Made by a program: the position numbers and the translations under genes. A stretch of 64,000 nucleotides of DNA from JBFIHF01 sp964411125 (GTDB lineage Bacteria; Myxococcota_A; Bradymonadia; Bradymonadales; Bradymonadaceae). Below are positions 16,970 through 25,111 of the stretch, one piece after another; the first letter of the stretch is position 1, and each line of letters starts with the position of its first letter. The DNA lies in contig CAYPJU010000004.1 of the NCBI GenBank assembly GCA_964411125.1, forward strand, positions 1 through 64,000, in the 5' to 3' direction. Below the pieces are notes generated by a model. The model saw only the letters and a list, made by a program, of their open reading frames with translations. It was not told the DNA's origin and did not search any database.

Positions 16970-17989
16970 ATGAAAACTGCCGTCTCGAACACTTTCTATG
17001 CGCTCGCGCTGGCAGCGGTGCTCGTCGGCTGTGGCCAACCTCTCGACCCGTCTCAGACCAACAACGGGACATCGGATCCGAACAACGGTCGCGTCTCCAA
17101 CAATGGCGGGCTCGACTCGGGCGGGAACGGCGGCGACCCCGACATGGGGCCGGCGCGACCCGCCGCTGCTCTGACCGTCCTGACGTTCAACACGCAGCGG
17201 TTCTTCGACACGGTCTGTGACTCGGGTCGCTGCGAGCCGAACGACTATGAGGATCAGCCGAGCGAGGCCGAGTTTTCGTTTCGCGCCGACCAGATCGCTG
17301 CCGCGATTGGCGGTACCGACGCCGACGTCTTCTTGTTGCAGGAGCTGGAGTCGGAGGCGTGTCTGGTCGCGCTCCAGGAGAGATTGCCCGGCTACGACAT
17401 CCGGGCGTTCGGCGAGATCGGGGGGGCCGCGTCGCTCGACGTCGGGTTGCTGGCTCGCAATGCGTCGCTCATCGAGGTGCGCAAGCACCGTGCGACGACC
17501 GAGTTTCAGCTCGTCAACGGCAGCACCCGCACCTTCGCGCGCGAATTGCTGGAGGTGCACGTCGACGTGCAGGGGAACCGGGTCGTCCTCTTCAACGCCC
17601 ATTTCAAGTCGAAGAACAACGACAACCCCGAATGGCGCCTGATGGAAGCGCGCGCAGCACGAGAAATCGCGAACGCCACGCAGGCGGAGTTCCCCGACGC
17701 TCTCGTGATTCTGGGCGGTGACCTCAACGACCCACCGGACAGCCCGCCGCTCGACGCTCTGACCAACGGGGACGGGTTCGAGATCGTGATCGAAGTTCTC
17801 GACCCCGAAGATCGGTGGACCTACGCCTACTTCGACGACAAGCAGGCGATCGATCATCTCCTCTTCTTCGACACGGACGAGGCCATCCTCGCCAGGGACA
17901 CGGTCGAAGTGCTGCGGAACAGCGGCGGGTCGTTCGGCGGCTCGGATCATGCTGCGTTGAAAGCCGAGTTTTCCATCTTTCTCGACTGA
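16970..17989 (+). CDS. Endonuclease/exonuclease/phosphatase-fold lipoprotein
   Basis: This 339-residue lipoprotein (signal ending VLVGC, then a linker rich in NNG, GGN and DMG) carries the EEP fold from about residue 65. Catalytic-site motifs visible are LTVLTFNTQRFFD (the Asn strand), FLLQELESEACL (metal-binding Glu), LFNAHFKSKNND, LGGDLNDPPDSPPLD and GGSDHAALKAEF (catalytic Asp-His). The family includes DNases, sphingomyelinases and lipid phosphatases; location outside the cytoplasm suggests a nuclease or phospho-ester hydrolase acting on extracellular substrate (inference). ATG at 16970 opens directly with the signal peptide. Confidence 0.85.
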   Translation: MKTAVSNTFYALALAAVLVGCGQPLDPSQTNNGTSDPNNGRVSNNGGLDSGGNGGDPDMGPARPAAALTVLTFNTQRFFDTVCDSGRCEPNDYEDQPSEAEFSFRADQIAAAIGGTDADVFLLQELESEACLVALQERLPGYDIRAFGEIGGAASLDVGLLARNASLIEVRKHRATTEFQLVNGSTRTFARELLEVHVDVQGNRVVLFNAHFKSKNNDNPEWRLMEARAAREIANATQAEFPDALVILGGDLNDPPDSPPLDALTNGDGFEIVIEVLDPEDRWTYAYFDDKQAIDHLLFFDTDEAILARDTVEVLRNSGGSFGGSDHAALKAEFSIFLD

Positions 17990-18016
17990 TTCGGCGCATC
18001 CCCTCGCGGCGACGAT

Positions 18017-18045
18017 TTGCCGGAAACCACGGCGGTTGCTACATT
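18017..18045 (+). promoter_or_regulatory. Probable sigma70 promoter of the tandem lipoproteins
   Basis: TTGCCG (-35, 18017-18022), a 17-bp spacer and TACATT (-10, 18040-18045). The expected transcript starts about 35 nt before the ATG at 18085. Confidence 0.5.
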
Positions 18046-18084
18046 TTTGAGCGGCCAGACCACCCACATCCCGGATCGGAAATC

Positions 18085-19776
18085 ATGGGCTACCAGTTCA
18101 AGCTCGGCGTGACCGCTGTCGCGTGCACCTTCGCTCTCTCCTGCCAGGACTCGTCGACCACCGACGCTCCGGTCTCTTCGACCGTACAAGCCCCGGTCGC
18201 GAAGCAGGCGCTCGAGCTGCTCGACGCCGTGCCCGCCGAAACTCCCTATGCGATTGCGTCGTTGGTTCCCGCGCCTCTGAAGGAGCTTCTCCCGTGGGCT
18301 CGCGCGTTCGAAGCGGCGACCCCTGGGGCTGTCGAGTTTCTCGAGGGCCGGCTGGCCGACGAAACGACGAAGCCGCGGCGCAAGCTCGCCGCAGCGCTCT
18401 TCCTCGAGCTGCGCGGTCACGCGACCGAGGAGGGACTCGCGGAACTCGGGTTTTCCAGCGCGCCCCGCGGGGTCGTCTACGGCGTCGGTGTTCTGCCGGT
18501 CGCAACGTTCGAGATTGCCGATGCCGACAAGGTGGACGCGTTTCTGCGGCGCGTCGAGGAACGTGCCGGTGTGACGCGTACCGATCGAACAGCGGGTGAG
18601 AAGAGTTACTTCACGTACGATGTCGGGCGGCGCGATCGCGTCTTCTTCGTCGCTCTGCAGGGTGAACTCCTTCACGTCGGCGTGACCCCCGTGCGAGCGC
18701 TCGACGCGTACGCCGAGAAGGTTCTGGAACCCGACGTCGCCGATTCGCTACCCGAAGAAGCGTTCGAGGCGATCGCCGCCGAGCATTCGATCCAGCGATT
18801 CTCCGTGGGGTTCGTGGACTTCGAGAGGATCGCCCAAGCGCTGCTCGACCCACAGCCCGGGGTCAACGAAGAGATCCTCGCGCTCCTTCGCCCTGATGCT
18901 CCGCCCGTGGTCTCCGAGACTTGCAAGACCGAGACGCTCGCCCTCGTCGCCCGGGTGCCGCGCGTCGTTTTCGGAGCGGACGGTTGGTCTCCCGAGCGAT
19001 GGTCGATGACCGCCGTGGTCGAGACGAAAGAGCCGCTGATTGCAGAGCTGGCTGCCGCGAAGACCGGCACGCCACTGGCCAGCTCGAGTCGGTTCGACAC
19101 CGCACTCGCCGCGCTCGGCATCGGGTTCCGGGTCGGCGATGTGGCCACGGCCGTCCGCACCCGAGCAGCTGCGGTCTCCGAAGATCCCTTCCAGTGCGAG
19201 TGGTACGCGGGGTTGAATCGCGCCGCAGAGCGGATCGGTTCTCGCCTCACGATTCCGCCGCCCCAGCTCCGTGACGTCGACGGGGGCGTCGTCCTCGTCG
19301 ACGATTTCGTCACGAAGAAGCAGGCCGCCGCCAACGACGTGGAGCCGTTCGCGGAGGGACTGGTGGCCTTTTCGACGCCGAAATCGCAGGATCTGTACGA
19401 CTTCGGTCGTCAGTTCGCTCCCGACCTTCCGACCCTCGATGAAGGTTCGATGGCCCGGCAGACCGCGCTGAAAGCCGACGACAAGCTGCGCAAGTTCAAC
19501 GATCCGACCGTCGGTCTCTACCCGAATGCGGTGGTCTTCGCGTCGGGTCCCGTCGATCCCGACGCCCTCGCGCGGGACCTCGAAGAGTCGGCGGGCTCGC
19601 CTTTCCTGACGTTCACCTACGACCACGCCGGTATCGGCTCGCGCATCCGTCCCCAGAGCAGGCTGGCGGAAGCGCGCGACGCTCTTCGATTGCGGTCGCA
19701 GGTCGCGGTCGAGCCGCTCCCGACCAACCAGGTCCACATCCAGATCACGACGACGCGTCCAGCGGTCGACGAGTAG
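18085..19776 (+). CDS. Lipoprotein, first of a tandem paralogous pair
   Basis: The 563-residue product has a lipoprotein signal (VACTFALSC) and no recognised catalytic domain. It is clearly homologous to the next gene: both begin the mature part with LL-x-x-(V/I)PA-(E/D)-TPYAI, share SETxxLALVA-(R/K)-(V/L)PR, an AAK-x-x-x-PL segment and a late block with CEWYAGLNRAAERI versus CEWFARANFAAEEV. The mature domain has conserved single cysteines that could form a disulfide. The distribution of hydrophobic strands resembles surface or periplasmic DUF3352-like proteins, but I cannot confirm that. A good promoter precedes it. The start was set by the signal peptide. Confidence 0.78.
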   Translation: MGYQFKLGVTAVACTFALSCQDSSTTDAPVSSTVQAPVAKQALELLDAVPAETPYAIASLVPAPLKELLPWARAFEAATPGAVEFLEGRLADETTKPRRKLAAALFLELRGHATEEGLAELGFSSAPRGVVYGVGVLPVATFEIADADKVDAFLRRVEERAGVTRTDRTAGEKSYFTYDVGRRDRVFFVALQGELLHVGVTPVRALDAYAEKVLEPDVADSLPEEAFEAIAAEHSIQRFSVGFVDFERIAQALLDPQPGVNEEILALLRPDAPPVVSETCKTETLALVARVPRVVFGADGWSPERWSMTAVVETKEPLIAELAAAKTGTPLASSSRFDTALAALGIGFRVGDVATAVRTRAAAVSEDPFQCEWYAGLNRAAERIGSRLTIPPPQLRDVDGGVVLVDDFVTKKQAAANDVEPFAEGLVAFSTPKSQDLYDFGRQFAPDLPTLDEGSMARQTALKADDKLRKFNDPTVGLYPNAVVFASGPVDPDALARDLEESAGSPFLTFTYDHAGIGSRIRPQSRLAEARDALRLRSQVAVEPLPTNQVHIQITTTRPAVDE

Positions 19777-19856
19777 GGGCCGTCCCCGACGTCCCTTGCG
19801 AGAGACGCGCTGATTGAGGTACTTCGAGGCTCTCCACCAAAGAGCGGTGACCTCTG

Positions 19857-21548
19857 ATGCGACGTCTCTTTCTTGTCCTGATTCTCTCGACGTTCGCGGT
19901 AGCGTGCGACAAGAAGTCGAAAAAGCCCGACGGCGACCTGGCCACCCCGCGTGAGCCGGTCGATCTTCTCAGCTCAATCCCGGCAGACACGCCGTACGCG
20001 ATTGTCGCGATGGATCCGCCGCGCGGGCTCACCGCGAAGGCGGTCTCGTGGATCGGCGGGCTCACCCCCGACGGCGACCTCCAGGCCCAGCTCGAAGATC
20101 CGTTCGTCGATGCCGGCACTAAAGCGCTGCTCGTCGTGGGGGACGAGCTCAGCCGCAACGCCACGACAGAAGGGTATCAGGCGCTCGGCCTGCATTGGTC
20201 CGCGCCCGTGGCGCTCTACGGTTACGGTCTGCTTCCAGCGGTCCGGCAGGAGATCGACGACCGCGAGAAGTTCATGCAGTTCCTCACACGCGTCGAGGAG
20301 AAGTCCGGGCTCACCCGCAAACCCGAGGAGGTCGACGGCAAGACCTTCTGGTCGTACGACCTCGCGAGCCCCGACAGCCGGGTCGTGATGACGGTCGACG
20401 ATCGCACCTTCACCGCGGCGGTCGTCCACACGGCGGTCGCCCCGCAGGTCGTCGAGATGATGCTCGGGCTGAAGAAGCCCTCCGTCAGCCTTCGCGATGC
20501 CGGCAAACTCGCCGACATACGCAAGACCTGGGGCTTCAGCGGATACGCGGACGGCTTCGTCGACGTCGCCGGAATCGTGCAGTCCGCGCTCGACCCCCAG
20601 CCCGGGCTCAACGGCGACGTCATGGCGGCGATGATGGGTCCCGAAGGTTTGGGCCCCGTCTCCGACGCTTGCCGCAGCGAAACGCTCGCTCTCGTCGCAA
20701 AACTTCCGCGGATGGTGTGGACGGCGGATAAATCCGCGGACGGTCGGCTTACCTACGCGATGGGCCTAGAGGTGACCGATGGGCTCGGCAGCGAGCTGAT
20801 CGCCGCGAAGGCCCCGGCGCCGCTGTATGGCGCCCCCGCAATGAAAGACGCCGCGGTCGTCGCAGCCCTGGGGCTCAACGTCGGCAAGGTCATCGACATC
20901 GTCGGCAAGCGGCTCCGCATGGTGACCGACTCCCCCTACCAGTGCGAGTGGTTCGCGCGCGCGAACTTCGCGGCCGAAGAGGTCGTGGGCAAGCTCCTCT
21001 TCATCCCGCCCATGATTTCGCAGATCGACGGCGCGGCCGTGATCTTGACCGAGGCGACGGAGAATCCGCAGGCAGGCGCAGCTCAACCGATGAACCCGAC
21101 CGACCCGATGAACGGGGCGATGGACGCGATGATGTCGGGTTCGATCTTGCGTGGAATGGCGGCGATCTCGACCCCGAGCCCCGGCCCGCTGTTCGAGTTC
21201 ATCCAGTCCTTCGACGACCGAATCATCAACGTGGAGGTCAAGCCCGACGGAGTCCCCGTGCCCCTTCCGCCGCTCGCGGACATGCCGGTGGAGCTCCCCC
21301 ACGTCGTCATGAAGCCCGGAATTCTCGCCGCCACTTCGGGCCCGACGATGCCGCAGCAGGCCGCCGACATCATGGCTCAGCCTGCGCAGGAGAGTCCGAT
21401 GCTCACGGTGAAGTTCGACTACACGAAGCTCGAGGCGGACGGCAGTAAGGAGTTCCCGTTCCTCAACGGACCGATGACCCTGACGATGGAGCCCGCCGAG
21501 CGCGGTCTCCTCTTCACCTACGCGATGCCGCCGGGAACGGGGCAGTGA
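19857..21548 (+). CDS. Lipoprotein, second of a tandem paralogous pair
   Basis: Also 563 residues, with a signal ending STFAVAC. It is a duplicate of the preceding gene, diverged over most of its length but keeping the N-terminal SSIPADTPYAIVAMD block, the LALVAKLPRMVW strand and the CEWFARANFAAEEV block. It carries a Met/Asn/Pro-rich insertion (PMNPTDPMNGAMDAMM) absent from its partner. Equal length with divergent sequence suggests an old duplication and perhaps a heteromeric complex. Its stop overlaps the next start (GTGA), which ties it to the acyltransferase and SDR-like genes downstream. Confidence 0.78.
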   Translation: MRRLFLVLILSTFAVACDKKSKKPDGDLATPREPVDLLSSIPADTPYAIVAMDPPRGLTAKAVSWIGGLTPDGDLQAQLEDPFVDAGTKALLVVGDELSRNATTEGYQALGLHWSAPVALYGYGLLPAVRQEIDDREKFMQFLTRVEEKSGLTRKPEEVDGKTFWSYDLASPDSRVVMTVDDRTFTAAVVHTAVAPQVVEMMLGLKKPSVSLRDAGKLADIRKTWGFSGYADGFVDVAGIVQSALDPQPGLNGDVMAAMMGPEGLGPVSDACRSETLALVAKLPRMVWTADKSADGRLTYAMGLEVTDGLGSELIAAKAPAPLYGAPAMKDAAVVAALGLNVGKVIDIVGKRLRMVTDSPYQCEWFARANFAAEEVVGKLLFIPPMISQIDGAAVILTEATENPQAGAAQPMNPTDPMNGAMDAMMSGSILRGMAAISTPSPGPLFEFIQSFDDRIINVEVKPDGVPVPLPPLADMPVELPHVVMKPGILAATSGPTMPQQAADIMAQPAQESPMLTVKFDYTKLEADGSKEFPFLNGPMTLTMEPAERGLLFTYAMPPGTGQ

Positions 21549-22396
21549 AACTCTTCGCCAGCCAGAGCGTCCTCGATCGCGTCGAACGGCTCGAGGTTCC
21601 GTTCAACCGTTACGGCATCGACCCGTTCGGGGTCAGCAAGGAACACCTCGCGACGTTCTTCACTGCCGTTCAGCCTCTCTACGAGCGCTACTTCGACGTG
21701 TCGGTCTACGGGCTCGAGAACGTCCCCGAGCGGGGGAGGGCGATGCTCGTCGGGAACCACTCCGGCGGCGTGGCGCTCGACGGTCTGATGGTCATCGCCT
21801 CCACGTTCTTCGAGATGGAACCGCCTCGGTTGGCCCAAGGAATGGCCGAGTACTTCCTCAACAAATGGCCGGTCTTTTCCCAGTGGACGAACCGCCTCGG
21901 CCACCTCACGGGGCTCCCGGAACACGCGTTGAGGCTGCTCGAAAACGACCGAATGTTGATGGTCTTTCCCGAGGGAGCGAGAGGCACCGCGAAGCTCTAT
22001 GCCGAGCGGAACTCACTGGTGCGTTTCGGGACCGGCTTCATGCGGCTCGCCTTGCAGTCGCGCGCACCGATCGTCCCCCTCGCTTTCGTCGGGGGCGGCG
22101 AGGCGATCCCGACGATCTACAACAGCAAGACGCTCGGTCGACTGACCGGGGCGCCCTACGTCCCGTTCACCCCCTACCTGCTGCCGCTGCCGCGTCCGAC
22201 GAATCTGCAGATATACTACGCGCCGCCGATGCATTTCGATGGTGACGGCAACGAAGAAGACGACGTCATCTACGACTACGTGGACCGGGTGAAGCGCCAG
22301 ATTGCGCTGCTGATCGAGTTCGGCGCGGAGCGGCGACGGGCAGGTCGTTTCGAGACCCCCGACGAGCTGCCGCTCGTGGAAGGAGCCTACCCGTGA
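21545..22396 (+). CDS. Lysophospholipid-type acyltransferase (PlsC superfamily)
   Basis: The 283-residue protein has the glycerolipid acyltransferase motifs: GNHSGGVALDG (catalytic His with a downstream Asp, in the spacing used by the MGAT-like branch) and VFPEGARGTAKLY (acceptor-binding motif), followed by APIVPLAFVGGGEAIP. Such enzymes transfer acyl groups to lysophospholipids or related acceptors at the inner membrane. A PFNRYGIDPFGVSKEHL lead-in is typical of this branch. It starts at GTG overlapping the previous stop, and its own stop overlaps the SDR-like gene, indicating co-translation. The exact acceptor cannot be read from sequence. Confidence 0.86.
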   Translation: MKLFASQSVLDRVERLEVPFNRYGIDPFGVSKEHLATFFTAVQPLYERYFDVSVYGLENVPERGRAMLVGNHSGGVALDGLMVIASTFFEMEPPRLAQGMAEYFLNKWPVFSQWTNRLGHLTGLPEHALRLLENDRMLMVFPEGARGTAKLYAERNSLVRFGTGFMRLALQSRAPIVPLAFVGGGEAIPTIYNSKTLGRLTGAPYVPFTPYLLPLPRPTNLQIYYAPPMHFDGDGNEEDDVIYDYVDRVKRQIALLIEFGAERRRAGRFETPDELPLVEGAYP

Positions 22397-23319
22397 AGGT
22401 GCTGATCACCGGGATTGCCGGGCCTTTGGGGCGGATGGTCGCGCGACGGATGCTCGCAGACGGGCACCACGTCATCGGGATCGATCGGCGGCCGTGGCCC
22501 GACGCGCCGAAGAAGATCAAGATGCACAGCGCCGACATTCGGAAGCGGCCGGCCGAGAACGTGTTTCGGCGAAGCAAGCCCGACGCGGTAGTCCACATGG
22601 CGACGGTCACTCACCTGACGGCCAAGCGCACCGAGGATCGCTACCGCATCAACCTGGGCGGAACCCAGGCGGTCTTCGATCACTGCGACAAATACGGAAT
22701 CGAGCACTGCATCTTCGTCGGACGGCACACGTACTACGGCGCGGCGCCGGACTCGCCGATGTACCACACGGAGAACGAGCCCCCGATGGCGATGACGACG
22801 TTCCCGGAGCTCTCCGACCTCGTCGCCGCCGACCTCTATGCGGGGTCGGCGCTCTGGAGGTTTCCCGAACTCACGACGACCGTGCTGCGTTTCTGCTATC
22901 GCCTCGGTCCGACCCGGTCCGGGACACTGGCGAGCTTCCTTCGCGGGCCGCGCGTACCGACCGTCCTGGGGTTCGATCCGCTCTTCCAGTTCATGCACGA
23001 AGAGGACGTCGTCTCGGCGATCGCCACCGCGCTCGATGCGCGGCTGGCAGGGGTCTACAACGTCTGTGGACCGCAGCCGATCCCACTCTCCCTGGTCGTG
23101 GAGGTCACCGGCCGTCAGCGGGTGGTGGTCCCGGAGCCGATCTTCACGTTCGCGCTCGGTCGTTTCGGACTTCCGCCCCTACCTCGAGGAGCGGTGAATC
23201 ACGTGAAATATCCGGTAGTCGTGGACAGCGCCGCCTTTCGCGAGGCGACCGATTGGACGCACCAGCACGACGAGGTCGCGTGCATGGAATCGTTTCGCTG
23301 GTCGCAGGGGAGTCGCTGA
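22393..23319 (+). CDS. NAD-dependent epimerase/dehydratase-like protein (extended SDR)
   Basis: The 308-residue Rossmann protein starts with a clear dinucleotide-binding loop, LITGIAGPLGRMVARRML, and has GIDRRPWPDAP (acidic residue near the ribose), VVHMATVTHL and NLGGTQAVFDHC as in extended SDRs. The usual YxxxK active site is altered: the corresponding stretch reads LYAGSALW, without the lysine. A LRFCYRLGPT and HEEDVVSAI pattern follows as in sugar epimerases. It may be a non-catalytic or unusual family member acting on lipid or sugar nucleotides. It is translationally coupled to the acyltransferase (GTGA overlap). Confidence 0.84.
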   Translation: MKVLITGIAGPLGRMVARRMLADGHHVIGIDRRPWPDAPKKIKMHSADIRKRPAENVFRRSKPDAVVHMATVTHLTAKRTEDRYRINLGGTQAVFDHCDKYGIEHCIFVGRHTYYGAAPDSPMYHTENEPPMAMTTFPELSDLVAADLYAGSALWRFPELTTTVLRFCYRLGPTRSGTLASFLRGPRVPTVLGFDPLFQFMHEEDVVSAIATALDARLAGVYNVCGPQPIPLSLVVEVTGRQRVVVPEPIFTFALGRFGLPPLPRGAVNHVKYPVVVDSAAFREATDWTHQHDEVACMESFRWSQGSR

Positions 23320-23361
23320 CCGGTCACGACGTCGAGGGAGTGCGGTCGGAAAACCGGCGGC

Positions 23362-24957
23362 TCAATCGAACTCGGCGTCGATGAAGTCTTCTTCGTTTCG
23401 CATCCGCTTCAGCGCCGCTTCTGCCGCGACGCGGACGGTATCGTCCTTTTCGTCGGACAGGTCCTTCAGCAGATCGATCGCTCGGTCGCTCCCGATTCTT
23501 TCGAGGAGCGGGACGACGCGCCCGGCGACGTCGGCGCCGCGGTCGTAGATGATGCGTGTCAGGGGTTCGATCAGGGAGCGCATGCGGGTGGGCCCACCGC
23601 GAAGGAGCAGGTCGAGCGCACGGTCCCGTACGTCGTCGTCCGCATGCTGCAGCACCTCGCCGAGGTGTCTCGCGCTCTCGTGATCCCACCGCCGGTCTTC
23701 GTCGAACCCTTCTTCGGGGGTGGTGTCGTCGAGCAGCTCGAGCGCCGTCACGAGGAGAGGCCGGTTGTCGGCCGCGCCCTCGAGCGCCGTGAGCGCGACT
23801 TCCTGTGCCTGCGAAGTTCCGAAGCCGCCCTCGGCGACGACACGGTGGATCGCGCGGACGACGTAGGCCTCCACCTTCACGGTGTCCTCGTTGAAGACGG
23901 CGAGGCGCCGGGCGTTGGCGAGGCTGAATGCCTGGATGAGGTCGGGGAGCACCCGGCGATTGTCCGGGGTCAGCCCGATCGAGAGCCCACGAGCGGCCGC
24001 GAAGCGCCGCTCCATGTTGTTGTCCCGCGTGGCGTCGACCGCTCGCTCGATGAGGGTCGGATCCCCGCTGAGCCCCGCGGCTTCGAGTGCCGCAACTTGA
24101 ACGAATTCGTCCATGTCGTAGAGCGCTCCGCGGATGAGGTCGAGCTCTTCGTCGGTCACGTCGTGACGCATCCAGCGGTTCATGATCCGCAGGCATATGG
24201 CGCGCTCGTCGGGACCGTCGGTCGCGGTGGCGTGCCGGCGGGCGACTTCACGGGCCCTGGGGTCGTCGAGCTCGAGCAGTAACTCCAGCCCGGCGAAAAC
24301 GCCGCGCCCTCCCTCCGCAACCAGCCGCTCGGCGAGCTCGAAGGCGTCGTCCCGCTCGCGCAGCTCGTTGAGCCAATATGCGCGCTCCCCACCCTGTTTG
24401 CCGCGGACCGACTGCAGGATCTCGTCGGCGCTGAGGTCTTCCTTGGGGCCCGCGGCGATCTTCGATTCCAGAGCCTTGACCGACTGCTGCGCACGCTCCC
24501 GAACGAACTCGTTCTCGTCGGCGAGCCCCTCCTGGACCATCGGGAGGGCTCGCCGATCGCCGAACTTACCCATCGCCTGCAGTGCGTACCCGCGGACGAA
24601 TGCGTCGTCGTCGCGGTAGATGTCGAGCAGGAACTGAAAGACTTTCGGGGAGTCGGATTCGTCTCCGAGCTCGATGATCGACTTCATCGCGAGCCCGCGC
24701 GCATCCCCGTCCACGATCGATTCGCGGGTGTCCCACACGAAACGCATCAGCGGCAGCAGCGCCGCCTTGTCCCCGACTTCACCGAGGACGCGCACGATGC
24801 AGACCCGGGCGCGAGGCTCGGTGATCGCGAGGTTGGCGACGAGAGGTTCGACGATCGAGGCTCCCTCGGCGACCAGCTCGTCCATCAACTCGCGCTGATG
24901 CTTCGCATCGGGATGATTCAGCGCGTCGACGAGCTGAGCGACTTCTTGACGATCCAT
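23362..24957 (-). CDS. HEAT-repeat protein
   Basis: The 531-residue protein consists of HEAT/ARM-like helical repeats from start to end, for example VEPLVANLAITEPRARVCIV, RVLGEVGDKAALLPLM and YALQAMGKFGDRRALPMVQE, each about 30-35 residues with the Asp/Arg turn typical of the fold. There is no signal peptide or membrane segment, so it is probably a cytoplasmic scaffold. The ATG at 24957 was chosen because the conserved repeat pattern starts immediately (MDRQEVAQLVDALNHPD); upstream frame is low quality. It is divergent from the giant TPR gene across 154 bp, and the two may share regulation. Confidence 0.82.
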   Translation of the reverse strand: MDRQEVAQLVDALNHPDAKHQRELMDELVAEGASIVEPLVANLAITEPRARVCIVRVLGEVGDKAALLPLMRFVWDTRESIVDGDARGLAMKSIIELGDESDSPKVFQFLLDIYRDDDAFVRGYALQAMGKFGDRRALPMVQEGLADENEFVRERAQQSVKALESKIAAGPKEDLSADEILQSVRGKQGGERAYWLNELRERDDAFELAERLVAEGGRGVFAGLELLLELDDPRAREVARRHATATDGPDERAICLRIMNRWMRHDVTDEELDLIRGALYDMDEFVQVAALEAAGLSGDPTLIERAVDATRDNNMERRFAAARGLSIGLTPDNRRVLPDLIQAFSLANARRLAVFNEDTVKVEAYVVRAIHRVVAEGGFGTSQAQEVALTALEGAADNRPLLVTALELLDDTTPEEGFDEDRRWDHESARHLGEVLQHADDDVRDRALDLLLRGGPTRMRSLIEPLTRIIYDRGADVAGRVVPLLERIGSDRAIDLLKDLSDEKDDTVRVAAEAALKRMRNEEDFIDAEFD

Positions 24958-25111
24958 GGGCCTGCAACCTGCGGTGGAACACCTCTGATTTAACACACCC
25001 GCGCGAGGCCGAACAGCTTGTCGGGGGCGAGCGGACGGCTCCCTGTCGGACGGGATTGGGAAGATCATTCCCGCGGGTCCCGCCTTGCCGACCCGACGGG
25101 TCCCGTCGATA

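Noticed and set aside
15543..16973. 476-residue plus-strand frame
   Set aside because: It lies antisense to the propeller lipoprotein, which has a signal peptide and clear repeats.
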